64,000 bases of DNA. It comes from Phycisphaerales bacterium UBA2218 (GTDB lineage Bacteria > Planctomycetota > Phycisphaerae > Sedimentisphaerales > Anaerobacaceae). Positions 16,788-24,604 of this stretch are shown here, piece after piece (within the stretch, counting starts at the first letter, position 1; the number at the start of each line of letters is the position of its first letter). The position numbers and the translations under genes were made by a program. The notes beneath the pieces are model-generated. The model was not told where the DNA came from and ran no database searches. It saw only the letters and a program-made list of their open reading frames with translations. The DNA is taken from the NCBI GenBank assembly GCA_002327785.1, contig DCUI01000269.1, positions 1,363 through 65,362 on the forward strand. Direction: 5' to 3'.

Positions 16788-17555
16788 CTAATACCGCACG
16801 GCGTACCACAGGATGCCGATCCACTCGTGCAGGGCCATCGTGCTCTTTTCGAGGTGGTTCACCTTGGGCGTGATCTTCCCGATGATCTTGGGGTTGGGAT
16901 CGTACATGAAATACACGGGCATGGGCACAATCGTGTCGCGGGGGAAGACCCGACCGAAAACCCATTTGGATCGCATCATGTGCACGGCCGAAGTCACCAC
17001 GCCGATTCGCCTGCCTTCGCTCTTGGGCAGGATCTCGGCCAGGCCGGCGGCGTTCATCATCGTGTTGGCCGAATAGGGCTCGACCACCGTTCGGTCCTTC
17101 GGCACACCCATGGCCACTGCCATCGCCTGCATGACATCGGCCTCGTTCTCGGCGCCGGGCCTTGACGGTCCGCCGCAAAACGCGATCACTTGGGCGCTGC
17201 TGTTCTTGAAGTACTCCACGCCGTGATAGAGCCTGGGGAAGGCAAGGCGCGACAACTCTGCCTCCCGCCGCAGATGACCCGACGGGTAGGTGCCGCCACC
17301 GAGAATCACGACCACGTCGAGCGTCTTCAGCACTTCGGGAGCAGGGGCTGGGTAACGACACTCCAGTGAATACGTCAGCAGATTCGCCACCGGGTCCAGA
17401 CTGAAGACCAGCAGGACCAACATGCCGGCCAGCACAGAGCACCACCCGATCCTGGAGCGTCTCTTGCCGTGACTGAAACGAGTCAGAATCAGGCCCGCCG
17501 CCGTCAGCAGCAGCACCCAGACCACCGGTGTCGCAAGCGATTTCAACAAAGTCAT
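16788..17555 (-). CDS. YdcF/ElyC-like DUF218 membrane protein
   Basis: The 255-residue protein has two N-terminal membrane helices (about 8-25 and 38-58) and a DUF218 domain. The domain shows VVVILGGG, EAELSRL, CGGPSRPG and VTSAVHMMRS, the conserved Rossmann-like core of the SanA/YdcF/ElyC group. Family members are linked to envelope integrity and peptidoglycan or lipid-carrier metabolism in enterobacteria; the reaction is unsettled. AGAGGG precedes the ATG. It lies 32 bases after the apbE stop and is probably cotranscribed with it. Confidence 0.85.
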   Translation of the reverse strand: MTLLKSLATPVVWVLLLTAAGLILTRFSHGKRRSRIGWCSVLAGMLVLLVFSLDPVANLLTYSLECRYPAPAPEVLKTLDVVVILGGGTYPSGHLRREAELSRLAFPRLYHGVEYFKNSSAQVIAFCGGPSRPGAENEADVMQAMAVAMGVPKDRTVVEPYSANTMMNAAGLAEILPKSEGRRIGVVTSAVHMMRSKWVFGRVFPRDTIVPMPVYFMYDPNPKIIGKITPKVNHLEKSTMALHEWIGILWYAVRY

Positions 17556-17587
17556 GGTTCCCTCTGCAATTGATAACCTGCGATTGA

Positions 17588-18634
17588 CTATTTACGGACA
17601 TACGCACGGGCCCCGCTGCTGTAGATAAGCGAGGTTTCATGCCCGGCGGGAATGAGGATCGCCTCGATCCCAGGCAGACGCTCGATCAAGGCCAGGCCGG
17701 CGTCGGGTCCCAGGATATTTACGGCGGTGGACAAGGCGTCGGCGGACGTCGCGTTCGGAGCGATGATCGTGTCGCTGACCAGCTTGGCGGCGCTTCTGCC
17801 GCTGTGAGTGTCCAGGATGTGACTCTGCCTGCGGCCCTTGACGAGGGCGAACCGCCGATAATCGCCGCTCGTGGCGACGCTCGCGTCGGCGATCTCCAGA
17901 ACCAGCAGGTACCTTGAAGCGGTGAGGTCACCCGGGGCCACGTTCGGGTCCTGCAGGCCGATTCGCCATTTTTCCTGCCCGCGTGGGGCCCGGCCGAAAC
18001 AGCGGATGTTGCCGCCGAGGTCCACCATGCCGCCCAGGGCACCCCGCTTTTTCATTGCCTCGACCGCCTTGTCCACCGCGTAGCCTTTGGCGATTCCACC
18101 CAGGTCGATCTTCATCCCTGCTTCAGCGAAGCGGACCGTCATCGCCTTGTCATCCAGGACCAGCTTCTCGAACCCAACCTTCCGGCGGACCTCGGCAAGG
18201 GCCTCCTCGCTCGGGAGTTCGTTCGCCTGCCCCGCCGCTCGCCAGAGGTCCACCAAGGGTCCCACCGTCACATCGAACGTCCCTTGCGAAACCTCGCTGA
18301 AGTGGATCGCCTGGCGGAGAACCTCGAACGTCATCGGATTCACCGGGACGGGGCCCTGGGCCGCATGAAGGTTGACCTGGCTCAACTCAGAATCCTCGCG
18401 ATGATAGCTCATCAGGGATTCGACGCGGTCCTGCAACTCGAACGCCGCTTTGATGCAGGCATGGGCCGTCCGTTCGCTTCGAGCGATCGCCACCACGCGG
18501 GAGAACGTGCCCATCACCAATCGGGGACCGCTATCGACCTGGACCGGACTGCGTCCGATGACCGTCAAATACAGAAGGCCCAAAACAAGGGCCAGCCCGG
18601 CGGCGACCGCCACAAGAAGATGCGCCTTTCTCAT
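17588..18634 (-). CDS. apbE: ApbE-family FAD:protein FMN transferase
   Basis: The 348-residue protein starts at ATG 18634 with AGGA six bases upstream; an in-frame TTG at 18649 is less likely. A basic, hydrophobic N-terminus (about 4-25) suggests a membrane anchor or lipid-free signal, with the enzyme on the outside. MGTFSRV, the conserved IDLGGIAKGYAVD, MVDLGGN and a C-terminal DALSTAVN are ApbE hallmarks. The enzyme links FMN covalently to Thr/Ser of flavoproteins such as NqrB/NqrC or RnfG/RnfD. No such target gene is in the window. A YdcF-like gene follows directly. Confidence 0.92.
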   Translation of the reverse strand: MRKAHLLVAVAAGLALVLGLLYLTVIGRSPVQVDSGPRLVMGTFSRVVAIARSERTAHACIKAAFELQDRVESLMSYHREDSELSQVNLHAAQGPVPVNPMTFEVLRQAIHFSEVSQGTFDVTVGPLVDLWRAAGQANELPSEEALAEVRRKVGFEKLVLDDKAMTVRFAEAGMKIDLGGIAKGYAVDKAVEAMKKRGALGGMVDLGGNIRCFGRAPRGQEKWRIGLQDPNVAPGDLTASRYLLVLEIADASVATSGDYRRFALVKGRRQSHILDTHSGRSAAKLVSDTIIAPNATSADALSTAVNILGPDAGLALIERLPGIEAILIPAGHETSLIYSSGARAYVRK

Positions 18635-18709
18635 CAAATTCCTGCTCAATCGACGATTTACAGTTCACTATCTGTTTTTGGGGCTTCTCCCACCAAACCA
18701 GCTTCTATC

Positions 18710-18744
18710 GTAAATCGCAAATCGCAAATCGTAAATCACAAATG
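18710..18744. repeat. Tandem AAATCG heptamers
   Basis: Five consecutive 7-base units (TAAATCG, CAAATCG, CAAATCG, TAAATCA, CAAATGT) run up to the promoter of the radical SAM gene. The spacing is too short and the units too variable for CRISPR. They may be a regulator-binding or slippage-prone array. Confidence 0.6.
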
Positions 18745-18750
18745 TATAAT
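18745..18750 (+). promoter_or_regulatory. TATAAT box six bases before an ATG (possible leaderless promoter)
   Basis: A perfect -10 hexamer lies six bases before ATG 18757, the same geometry as at the APH-like gene. The transcript would begin at the start codon. No canonical -35 is present; the upstream AAATCG repeats occupy that position. Confidence 0.45.
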
Positions 18751-18756
18751 GGTTCC

Positions 18757-20592
18757 ATGAAAGACAACCCCATAGAGATCATCGCGCCTCGCGTCGAGCG
18801 GGAACTCCTGCCCTTCGTGCGGAGGCCTGCCCGCTACATCGGCGGCGAAGTCAACCAGGTCCGCAAGGACCTGAGCCGATGCCGGTTGAGGGTCGCCCTG
18901 TGTTTCCCCGACGTCTACGAGATCGGCATGTCCAACACGGGCATGCCCATCCTTTATCACATCCTCAATGAAATGGATGGCGTCGCCGCCGAACGGGTGT
19001 TCGCGCCGTGGACGGATGCGGAAGAGATTCTGCGACGCAAGCAGATCCCGCTGTTCAGCCTGGAGTCCAAGGCCGCCCTCGGCGGGTTCGACGTGATCGG
19101 TTTCGGCCTGACGAACGAGCTGTGCTATACGAGTGTCCTGAACATTCTCGACCTGGCGGGGCTGAACGTCCGCCGGAACCACCGGAGGGACGAAGATCCC
19201 CTGGTCATCGCCGGCGGCGGCATGGCGAACTGCTGCGAGCCGATGGCCGAGTTCATCGATCTGTTCGTCCTCGGCGATGGGGAACAGGCTGTCACGGAGC
19301 TTGTGGACCTGCTGCTTGAGGCCAAGGCGACAGGCTGGGACAAACGCCGGACCCTCCTGGAGGCCGCCCGGCGGTTCGAGTGGGCCTATGTCCCGCAGTT
19401 CTACGAGTTCAAGTACGACGGCACGCGGCCCACGTCTTTCCGAGCGACCGAGCCCGGCCTGCGCACCCGGTTCACAAACGCAGTCGTGGAGGACTTCGAG
19501 AACGCGCCGGCGCCGGCGCGACCGATTGTCCCATTCGTCGAGGCGGTTCACGAGCGGGTCAGCATCGAGATCATGCGGGGCTGCCCGGGCCGGTGCCGGT
19601 TCTGCCAGGCCAGCTACTGCCGACGGCCCATTCGCAGCCGCAGCGTCGAGAGAGTCCTCGAACTGGCCCAAACCGCCTATCACGCGAGCGGCTTCGATAC
19701 CGTGAGCCTACTGAGTCTGTCCACAGCGGACTACCCGCAGTTAGAGGAACTCGTGGCCCGGTTGCAGGAGTACTTCGAAGGCAGGCACGTCGGGCTCTCA
19801 ATCCCAAGTCTTCGCGTGGACCAGCAGTTGCACCTGGTGCCGAGACTGTTCACATCGGTGCGTAAGAGCGGGTTGACCATCGCTGTGGAAGCCGCCGGCG
19901 AAAGGCTTCGGCAGATCATCAACAAGCCCCTGAAGGACAGCGACCTGTTTGCTGCCGTCGAGGAGGCATACAGGGCGGGCTGGGAAAAGCTCAAACTCTA
20001 TTTCATGGTGGGCCTGCCCGGCGAGACGCTCGACGACGTCAAGGACATCGTCGGCCTATGCCACCGCCTGGCGACCCTGCGTCGGCGTGTGGACGGAAAA
20101 ACAGGCAGCATCAATATCGCCGTCAGTTGGTTCGTGCCGAAGCCGCACACGCCCTTCGGCTGGTTGCCGCAGAGACCGCGTGAATACTTCGAACAGGCCA
20201 GACGAATCATCATCGACGAAAAACTGCGGTTGCGGGCGAAGTTCCTTGTCTTCAAATTCCACGAGATCAACCAGAGCATTCTGGAAGCAGCGATGGGCCG
20301 AGGCGACAGGCGATGTGCGGATACCATCGAGGCGGCCTGGCGGCTTGGCGCGCGGTTCGACCTCTGGGACGATTGCTTCAACTACGCAATCTGGCGAGAG
20401 GCCTTCGCCCAAGCCGGGATCGACCTTGAAGCAGCCGCACAGCAATCCTTTGCGACGGACGCCGTACTGCCCTGGGAACACCTCGGCGGGCCGGACAAGA
20501 CATACCTGCTGACTCACTACAATAACGCAAAAGGGGTAGCCACGCTGCCTCAAGAGACTGACCCACCGGCTCCCATCAGACAATCAATCTGA
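18757..20592 (+). CDS. TIGR03960-like B12-domain radical SAM protein
   Basis: The product is about 611 residues. The N-terminal half resembles the cobalamin-binding-like domain of this family (CFPDVYEIGMSN, FGLTNELCYTSVL, VIAGGGM). The radical SAM cluster motif is IMRGCPGRCRFCQA (CxxxCxxC), then SLSTADYP and MVGLPGET complete the barrel. TIGR03960 proteins usually neighbour a TIGR03936-type partner and RNase G, but neither is here. Function is uncharacterised; a tRNA or cofactor modification role is often assumed. ATG 18757 is preferred to ATG 18742 because 18745-18750 looks like a -10 box. Confidence 0.85.
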   Translation: MKDNPIEIIAPRVERELLPFVRRPARYIGGEVNQVRKDLSRCRLRVALCFPDVYEIGMSNTGMPILYHILNEMDGVAAERVFAPWTDAEEILRRKQIPLFSLESKAALGGFDVIGFGLTNELCYTSVLNILDLAGLNVRRNHRRDEDPLVIAGGGMANCCEPMAEFIDLFVLGDGEQAVTELVDLLLEAKATGWDKRRTLLEAARRFEWAYVPQFYEFKYDGTRPTSFRATEPGLRTRFTNAVVEDFENAPAPARPIVPFVEAVHERVSIEIMRGCPGRCRFCQASYCRRPIRSRSVERVLELAQTAYHASGFDTVSLLSLSTADYPQLEELVARLQEYFEGRHVGLSIPSLRVDQQLHLVPRLFTSVRKSGLTIAVEAAGERLRQIINKPLKDSDLFAAVEEAYRAGWEKLKLYFMVGLPGETLDDVKDIVGLCHRLATLRRRVDGKTGSINIAVSWFVPKPHTPFGWLPQRPREYFEQARRIIIDEKLRLRAKFLVFKFHEINQSILEAAMGRGDRRCADTIEAAWRLGARFDLWDDCFNYAIWREAFAQAGIDLEAAAQQSFATDAVLPWEHLGGPDKTYLLTHYNNAKGVATLPQETDPPAPIRQSI

Positions 20593-20685
20593 GGTCGTCC
20601 GCTATTGCGCATGTGTCGTCCGTGCGGCCGGATACGACGCATGTCTCCTGGATTCCAACGTCCTGAAACACAGCATTGTGTAGTA

Positions 20686-20724
20686 GACGGGCTTGCCGAC
20701 GCGGGTCGGCAAAGCGAGCCCGTC
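20686..20724. terminator. Strong intergenic hairpin after the radical SAM gene
   Basis: GACGGGCT (20686-20693) and TGCCGAC (20694-20700) pair with GTCGGCA (20705-20711) and AGCCCGTC (20717-20724), leaving a GCGG loop and a five-base bulge. That gives 15 base pairs without a T-tract. It may end the upstream transcript or be a REP-like repeat. Confidence 0.5.
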
Positions 20725-20780
20725 ATGACGCGTGCCGCTGCCGCTCATAGCGTGTGGGTCCTCTAATCCGGCCGGAAACA

Positions 20781-20809
20781 GACGGTCGTGCCCCTACGGG
20801 ACCACCGTC
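20781..20809 (+). promoter_or_regulatory. Structured leader upstream of the FIST operon
   Basis: GACGGT (20781-20786) pairs with ACCGTC (20804-20809), with partial pairing further in. The ACCGTCC strand can instead pair with GGACGG-like sequence just downstream (20828-20836). This resembles alternative RNA folds, but I cannot match it to a known riboswitch. Apart from this and the hairpin at 20686, nothing else is seen in 20593-20993. Confidence 0.25.
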
Positions 20810-20993
20810 CGTTGTGAGACGGACTGCCGGAACCGTGGTCTGCGCCGCCTCGATCTGGAATTCTCCACACATGAGCGGGGGATTCCCTCCAGTCGCCTCC
20901 AATCCCTGTCGATATCCGAGCAACATACGTCCTGCTGTTGCGTCGGAAATACCCTCGCTCCGGCCGGACCACAGTTCAGAGCGGGAGGACAGC

Positions 20994-22145
20994 ATGAGAA
21001 TCGCACAGAAACAGTGGACCACCCAAAGCGGCTGGCAGCTTGTTTCACCAAATGGAACAAGTCATCAGGCTCAATTGGCCCTCGTGTTCGGTGACCTCAA
21101 CATCCTCAAACGAAACAGGTGCATCGAGGAGATCCGTGAACTGTTTCCTGTAGCGCGGATCGTCGGCTGCTCGACGGCCGGCGAGATCCTTGGAGATCGG
21201 GTCTGTGACGACTCGCTCACAGTCACGGGGGTGTCTTTTGAGAACACCCAACTGCAATTCGCCCAGACGGTCGTGAACAACATGGAAGACAGCTACAACG
21301 CCGGGGTCCGGCTGGCCGATACACTCAGTCACGATGGTCTGGCTCATGTTTTTGTCCTATCGGATGGTCTGAATGTGAATGGAAGCGCCCTCGCCCAGGG
21401 TCTCCAGAGCAAACTGCCACCGGACGTGGCGGTGACGGGCGGCCTGGCAGGAGACCAGGGCCGGTTCAAAGAAACGGCCGTGTTCCTGGATACAATCTCC
21501 GACAAGAAGACCATCGTCGCGATTGGCTTCTACGGGAAGGCCCTCAAGGTCCGTTATGGGTCGCGTGGTGGTTGGGACTCGTTTGGGCCGGATCGTCTGG
21601 TTACAAAATCGAAGGCGAACGTCGTCTATGAGTTGGACGGCCGGTCGATTCTGCAGCTCTATAAGAAGTACCTGGGCGATCAGGCTGACGGTTTGCCTGC
21701 GACGGGACTTCTGTTTCCTTTGAGCCTGGCGCTCGACGACAGGCAGGAGCGTCTTGTTCGCACGATCCTGGCGGTCAACGAAGACGAGGGCAGCATGACC
21801 TTCGCCGGAGATGTCCCGGAAGGCAGTCTCGCTCGCCTGATGAGAGCCAGTCTCGAATGCCTTGTGGACGGCGCTGCCGACTCGGCCAGGCAAACCCACG
21901 ATAACGGCTCGCCGGCCCCCGATCTGGCCCTGCTCATCAGTTGCGTAGGCCGAAAGCTGGTCTTGAAGCAGCGAGTGGATGAAGAGGTGGAGAGCGTTCG
22001 CAATGCGCTCGGCGCGACCACGGCAATGACGGGCTTTTATTCCTACGGGGAGATCTGTCCCGTCGGACTCGACCGCAAGCAAGCCGAGCTGCACAATCAA
22101 ACCATGACGATCACGACGTTCTCGGAGCAACCGTGCCGGTCATGA
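20994..22145 (+). CDS. FIST-domain sensory protein
   Basis: The 383-residue soluble protein starts at ATG 20994 with GGGAGGAC upstream. It contains FIST N (about 30-225: IVGCSTAGEI, VFVLSDGLNVNG, VTGGLAGD) and FIST C (about 226-365: YLGDQADGLPATG, TGFYSYGEI). FIST domains are proposed to bind small ligands such as amino acids and occur with signal-transduction proteins. No membrane segment is visible. The next gene, a histidine kinase, overlaps its stop, and two receiver proteins follow, so it is probably the input module of a four-protein pathway. Confidence 0.9.
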   Translation: MRIAQKQWTTQSGWQLVSPNGTSHQAQLALVFGDLNILKRNRCIEEIRELFPVARIVGCSTAGEILGDRVCDDSLTVTGVSFENTQLQFAQTVVNNMEDSYNAGVRLADTLSHDGLAHVFVLSDGLNVNGSALAQGLQSKLPPDVAVTGGLAGDQGRFKETAVFLDTISDKKTIVAIGFYGKALKVRYGSRGGWDSFGPDRLVTKSKANVVYELDGRSILQLYKKYLGDQADGLPATGLLFPLSLALDDRQERLVRTILAVNEDEGSMTFAGDVPEGSLARLMRASLECLVDGAADSARQTHDNGSPAPDLALLISCVGRKLVLKQRVDEEVESVRNALGATTAMTGFYSYGEICPVGLDRKQAELHNQTMTITTFSEQPCRS

Positions 22146-23491
22146 ACAGACTGTTGCAGCGACAGATAGAGAAACACCTCGGGAGCACAGACGCTGCCCC
22201 GGCGGAATTACAGTCTCTGTTCACGGCCATCAGTGATGCCTACGACGGCTTTGACGCCGACCGGCGTCTGATCGAGCGTTCGTTGGATATCAGCTCTCAG
22301 GAACTCACCGAAATCAATGACAGACTGCGCGAAGAGATCGGAGAACGCAAGGCTGCCGACCACGAGTTGAGGCAGTCCCTCTCCCTTTTGACGGCCACGT
22401 TGGAATCGACTGCCGACGGGATCCTGGTGGTCGACCGGTCCGGGCACGTCAAAGGCTTCAACAAGCAGTTCGCGGCCATGTGGCGAATCCCCGACGCGAT
22501 CCTTGAGTCGGGCCAAGACGAGCGGCTGTTGTCCTTTGTGCTGGACCAGTTGCAGGATCCCCAGGCATTCCTGGTCAAAGTCCAACAACTCTACAATGAC
22601 CCGGCGATCGACAGCAACGATATCATCCACTTCAAGGATGGACGGGTGTTCGACAGGTACTCCAAACCGCAGCTTCTGGAAGACGAGATTGTGGGCCGCG
22701 TGTGGAGCTTCCGGGACATCACCGCCCAGGTCCGGCTCGTGCAACAGTTGAAGGATGCCAATCGCCAATTCGTGAGAGTCAACAAGGAGTTGAACGACTT
22801 CGCCTATGTCGTGTCGCACGATTTGAAGGCGCCCCTGCGAGGCATCAAGACGCTGGCCGGCTGGATTGCCGCCGACTGCGCCGACCGGCTCGACGTAGAG
22901 GCAAAAGAGCAATTGTCCCTGCTGCTCAACCGTGTCGACAGAATGCACGGCCTGATCGACGGAATCCTTCAGTATTCAAGGATTGGACGGATCACGGAAG
23001 AGATCACGCAAGTGGACCTCAACGAATTGGTGCCGCAGGTCATAGACCTGCTGGCTGCCCCGGAACACATCGAGATCACGGTCCGGGATGAACTGCCCGT
23101 CGTGGAGTGCGAACGGACTCGGGTCACTCAGCTTTTCCAGAACTTGATCAGCAACGCGGTCAAGTACATGGACAAGCCTCGCGGGTCCATCACCATCGGT
23201 TGCACCAGCGACGACGAATGGTGGACCTTCAGCGTCGCAGACAACGGACCCGGGATCGACGAGAAGTATCACGAGCGAATCTTCCAATTGTTCCAGACAC
23301 TGTCCCCTCGGGATGCCTATGAGAGCACAGGCATCGGACTGACGCTCGTCAAAAAGATTGTCGAAACAAATGGCGGGAGAGTCTGGGTTGAGTCCGAGCT
23401 CGGCCGGGGAAGCACCTTCTTTTTCACACTGCCTCAGAAAATACGGGGAGAATTGCAGAATGAGAAACTCCAGACCAGTGCTGCTTGTTGA
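22133..23491 (+). CDS. Soluble PAS-domain sensor histidine kinase
   Basis: The 452-residue kinase lacks membrane helices. A coiled-coil N-terminus (about 1-90), one PAS domain (about 90-205; GILVVDRSGHVKGFN), HisKA with phospho-acceptor H229 in FAYVVSHDLKAPLRG, and an HATPase domain (N box NLISNAVKY, G1 VADNGPGID, G2 STGIGLTLVKKI) are complete. GTG 22133 has GGAG five bases upstream; ATG 22142 would overlap the FIST stop as ATGA. The overlap implies translational coupling. The kinase class resembles phytochrome-like kinases that signal to Rcp1-type receivers, which are encoded next. Confidence 0.92.
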   Translation: MPVMNRLLQRQIEKHLGSTDAAPAELQSLFTAISDAYDGFDADRRLIERSLDISSQELTEINDRLREEIGERKAADHELRQSLSLLTATLESTADGILVVDRSGHVKGFNKQFAAMWRIPDAILESGQDERLLSFVLDQLQDPQAFLVKVQQLYNDPAIDSNDIIHFKDGRVFDRYSKPQLLEDEIVGRVWSFRDITAQVRLVQQLKDANRQFVRVNKELNDFAYVVSHDLKAPLRGIKTLAGWIAADCADRLDVEAKEQLSLLLNRVDRMHGLIDGILQYSRIGRITEEITQVDLNELVPQVIDLLAAPEHIEITVRDELPVVECERTRVTQLFQNLISNAVKYMDKPRGSITIGCTSDDEWWTFSVADNGPGIDEKYHERIFQLFQTLSPRDAYESTGIGLTLVKKIVETNGGRVWVESELGRGSTFFFTLPQKIRGELQNEKLQTSAAC

Positions 23492-23921
23492 AGATGACAG
23501 TATCGACGCGATGACGGTGCGAAGGGCGTTTCGGGACCTGAAGGTGGCCAACCCGCTGAAACACACCATCAACGGCGAGGAAGCGCTGGCCTACCTCCAG
23601 GATGAGGCGAATGACAAGCCGTGCGTCATCCTCCTGGACCTGAACATGCCCAAGATGAATGGCGCCGAGTTCCTGAAAGTCGCCAAGGCAGATCCCGTAC
23701 TCAGGAAGATCCCCGTCATCGTCCTGACCACGTCCAGCGAGGAACGAGACGTCGTGGAGAGTTTCCGGCTCAGCGTAGCCGGCTACATCATCAAACCCGT
23801 CGATTACAGGAAGTTCGTGGAGGCGATCCAGACCATCGACATGTACTGGACGCTGAGCGAGCTTCCCCAGGAGAAGATGGAGGACGCCGATGCTTTGTGC
23901 CAAACCCATACTGTTGGTTGA
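23460..23921 (+). CDS. Receiver-only response regulator (Rcp1-like), first copy
   Basis: The 153-residue protein is a single receiver domain. It has the acidic pair in VEDD, phospho-acceptor D60 in LLDLNMPKMNG, the switch Thr/Ser in VLTTSSEE, and the conserved Lys in YIIKPVDY. The long insert and C-terminal extension are typical of Rcp1/phytochrome-partner receivers. The start overlaps the kinase gene by 32 bases. There is no output domain, so it acts by protein contact or as a phosphate relay or sink. Confidence 0.9.
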   Translation: MRNSRPVLLVEDDSIDAMTVRRAFRDLKVANPLKHTINGEEALAYLQDEANDKPCVILLDLNMPKMNGAEFLKVAKADPVLRKIPVIVLTTSSEERDVVESFRLSVAGYIIKPVDYRKFVEAIQTIDMYWTLSELPQEKMEDADALCQTHTVG

Positions 23922-24324
23922 GGACGACCTTGTTGACGCCCTGGCGATCAAGCGGGCCGTCCGTGACTCGAACGCAGGGGACACCGTGATCCACGTCCGC
24001 TCCGTACAGGAGGCCCTGGCGTTTTTGCGTTCACCGGAAAACAACAGGCCCACATTGATCCTGCTCGATCTGAACTTGCCCGGCATGAACGGCTTCACGC
24101 TTCTCCGGATCGTCAAAAGCGATCCGTGCCTGAGAGACATTCCCATCGTCGCATTGACGGCCTCCGGAGAGTCCCAGGACATCTACAGCAGCTTCGATCT
24201 GGGCGTCGCCGGATACATGGTGAAATCGCCCGACTACGCAGGTCTCATGGAGACCATCAGGACCATCCAGGACTACTGGAGTCTCAACCAGCTTCCGGCG
24301 TGCTCCACCCGCCGCGGCAGGTGA
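23890..24324 (+). CDS. Receiver-only response regulator (Rcp1-like), second copy
   Basis: This 144-residue receiver is a diverged relative of the previous one, with matching landmarks: VEDD, D60 in LLDLNLPGMNG, LTASGES and K in GYMVKSPDY. The Pro after Lys is replaced by Ser-Pro. The two share the DxYWxLxQLP-like C-terminal tail (YWTLSELP versus YWSLNQLP), so a tandem duplication is likely. It overlaps the previous gene by 32 bases, the same offset as between kinase and first receiver. Confidence 0.9.
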   Translation: MLCAKPILLVEDDLVDALAIKRAVRDSNAGDTVIHVRSVQEALAFLRSPENNRPTLILLDLNLPGMNGFTLLRIVKSDPCLRDIPIVALTASGESQDIYSSFDLGVAGYMVKSPDYAGLMETIRTIQDYWSLNQLPACSTRRGR

Positions 24325-24442
24325 CCCCGGCGAGGATGCCCCCACATCACGGAGATCGCCCGCCGGTCAACATGTCCTGCCCGCATGTGGTGACCCTCCG
24401 CCGCTGAACCACGGCATTTCCGCAGACGCCCCATTTTTTTCT

Positions 24443-24471
24443 TTGACAACGCACCGAGCGAACTTTATAAA
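24443..24471 (+). promoter_or_regulatory. Consensus sigma-70 promoter of acs
   Basis: TTGACA (24443-24448) and TATAAA (24466-24471) are exactly 17 bases apart. The start point would lie about 125 bases before the ATG, leaving a moderately long leader with AAGGAG just before the gene. Confidence 0.8.
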
Positions 24472-24604
24472 GTAGGGTTTATATTGTATGCCTCTCTGGT
24501 ATCCCCGTGATGCCGTGTGTCCGGCGGTTTTGACAGAAGAGTGCCGCTGAGAGCACCCGGGATGTCCGCGGAGGCGAACGTATTTATCACACAAGGAGAC
24601 CGCT

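Noticed and set aside
16741..17640. 300-codon minus-strand frame overlapping the YdcF-like gene
   Set aside because: It is out of frame with the recognised DUF218 domain and has low-complexity Arg/Gly-rich content.
18710..18744. CRISPR-like short repeats
   Set aside because: Units are seven bases with no spacers.
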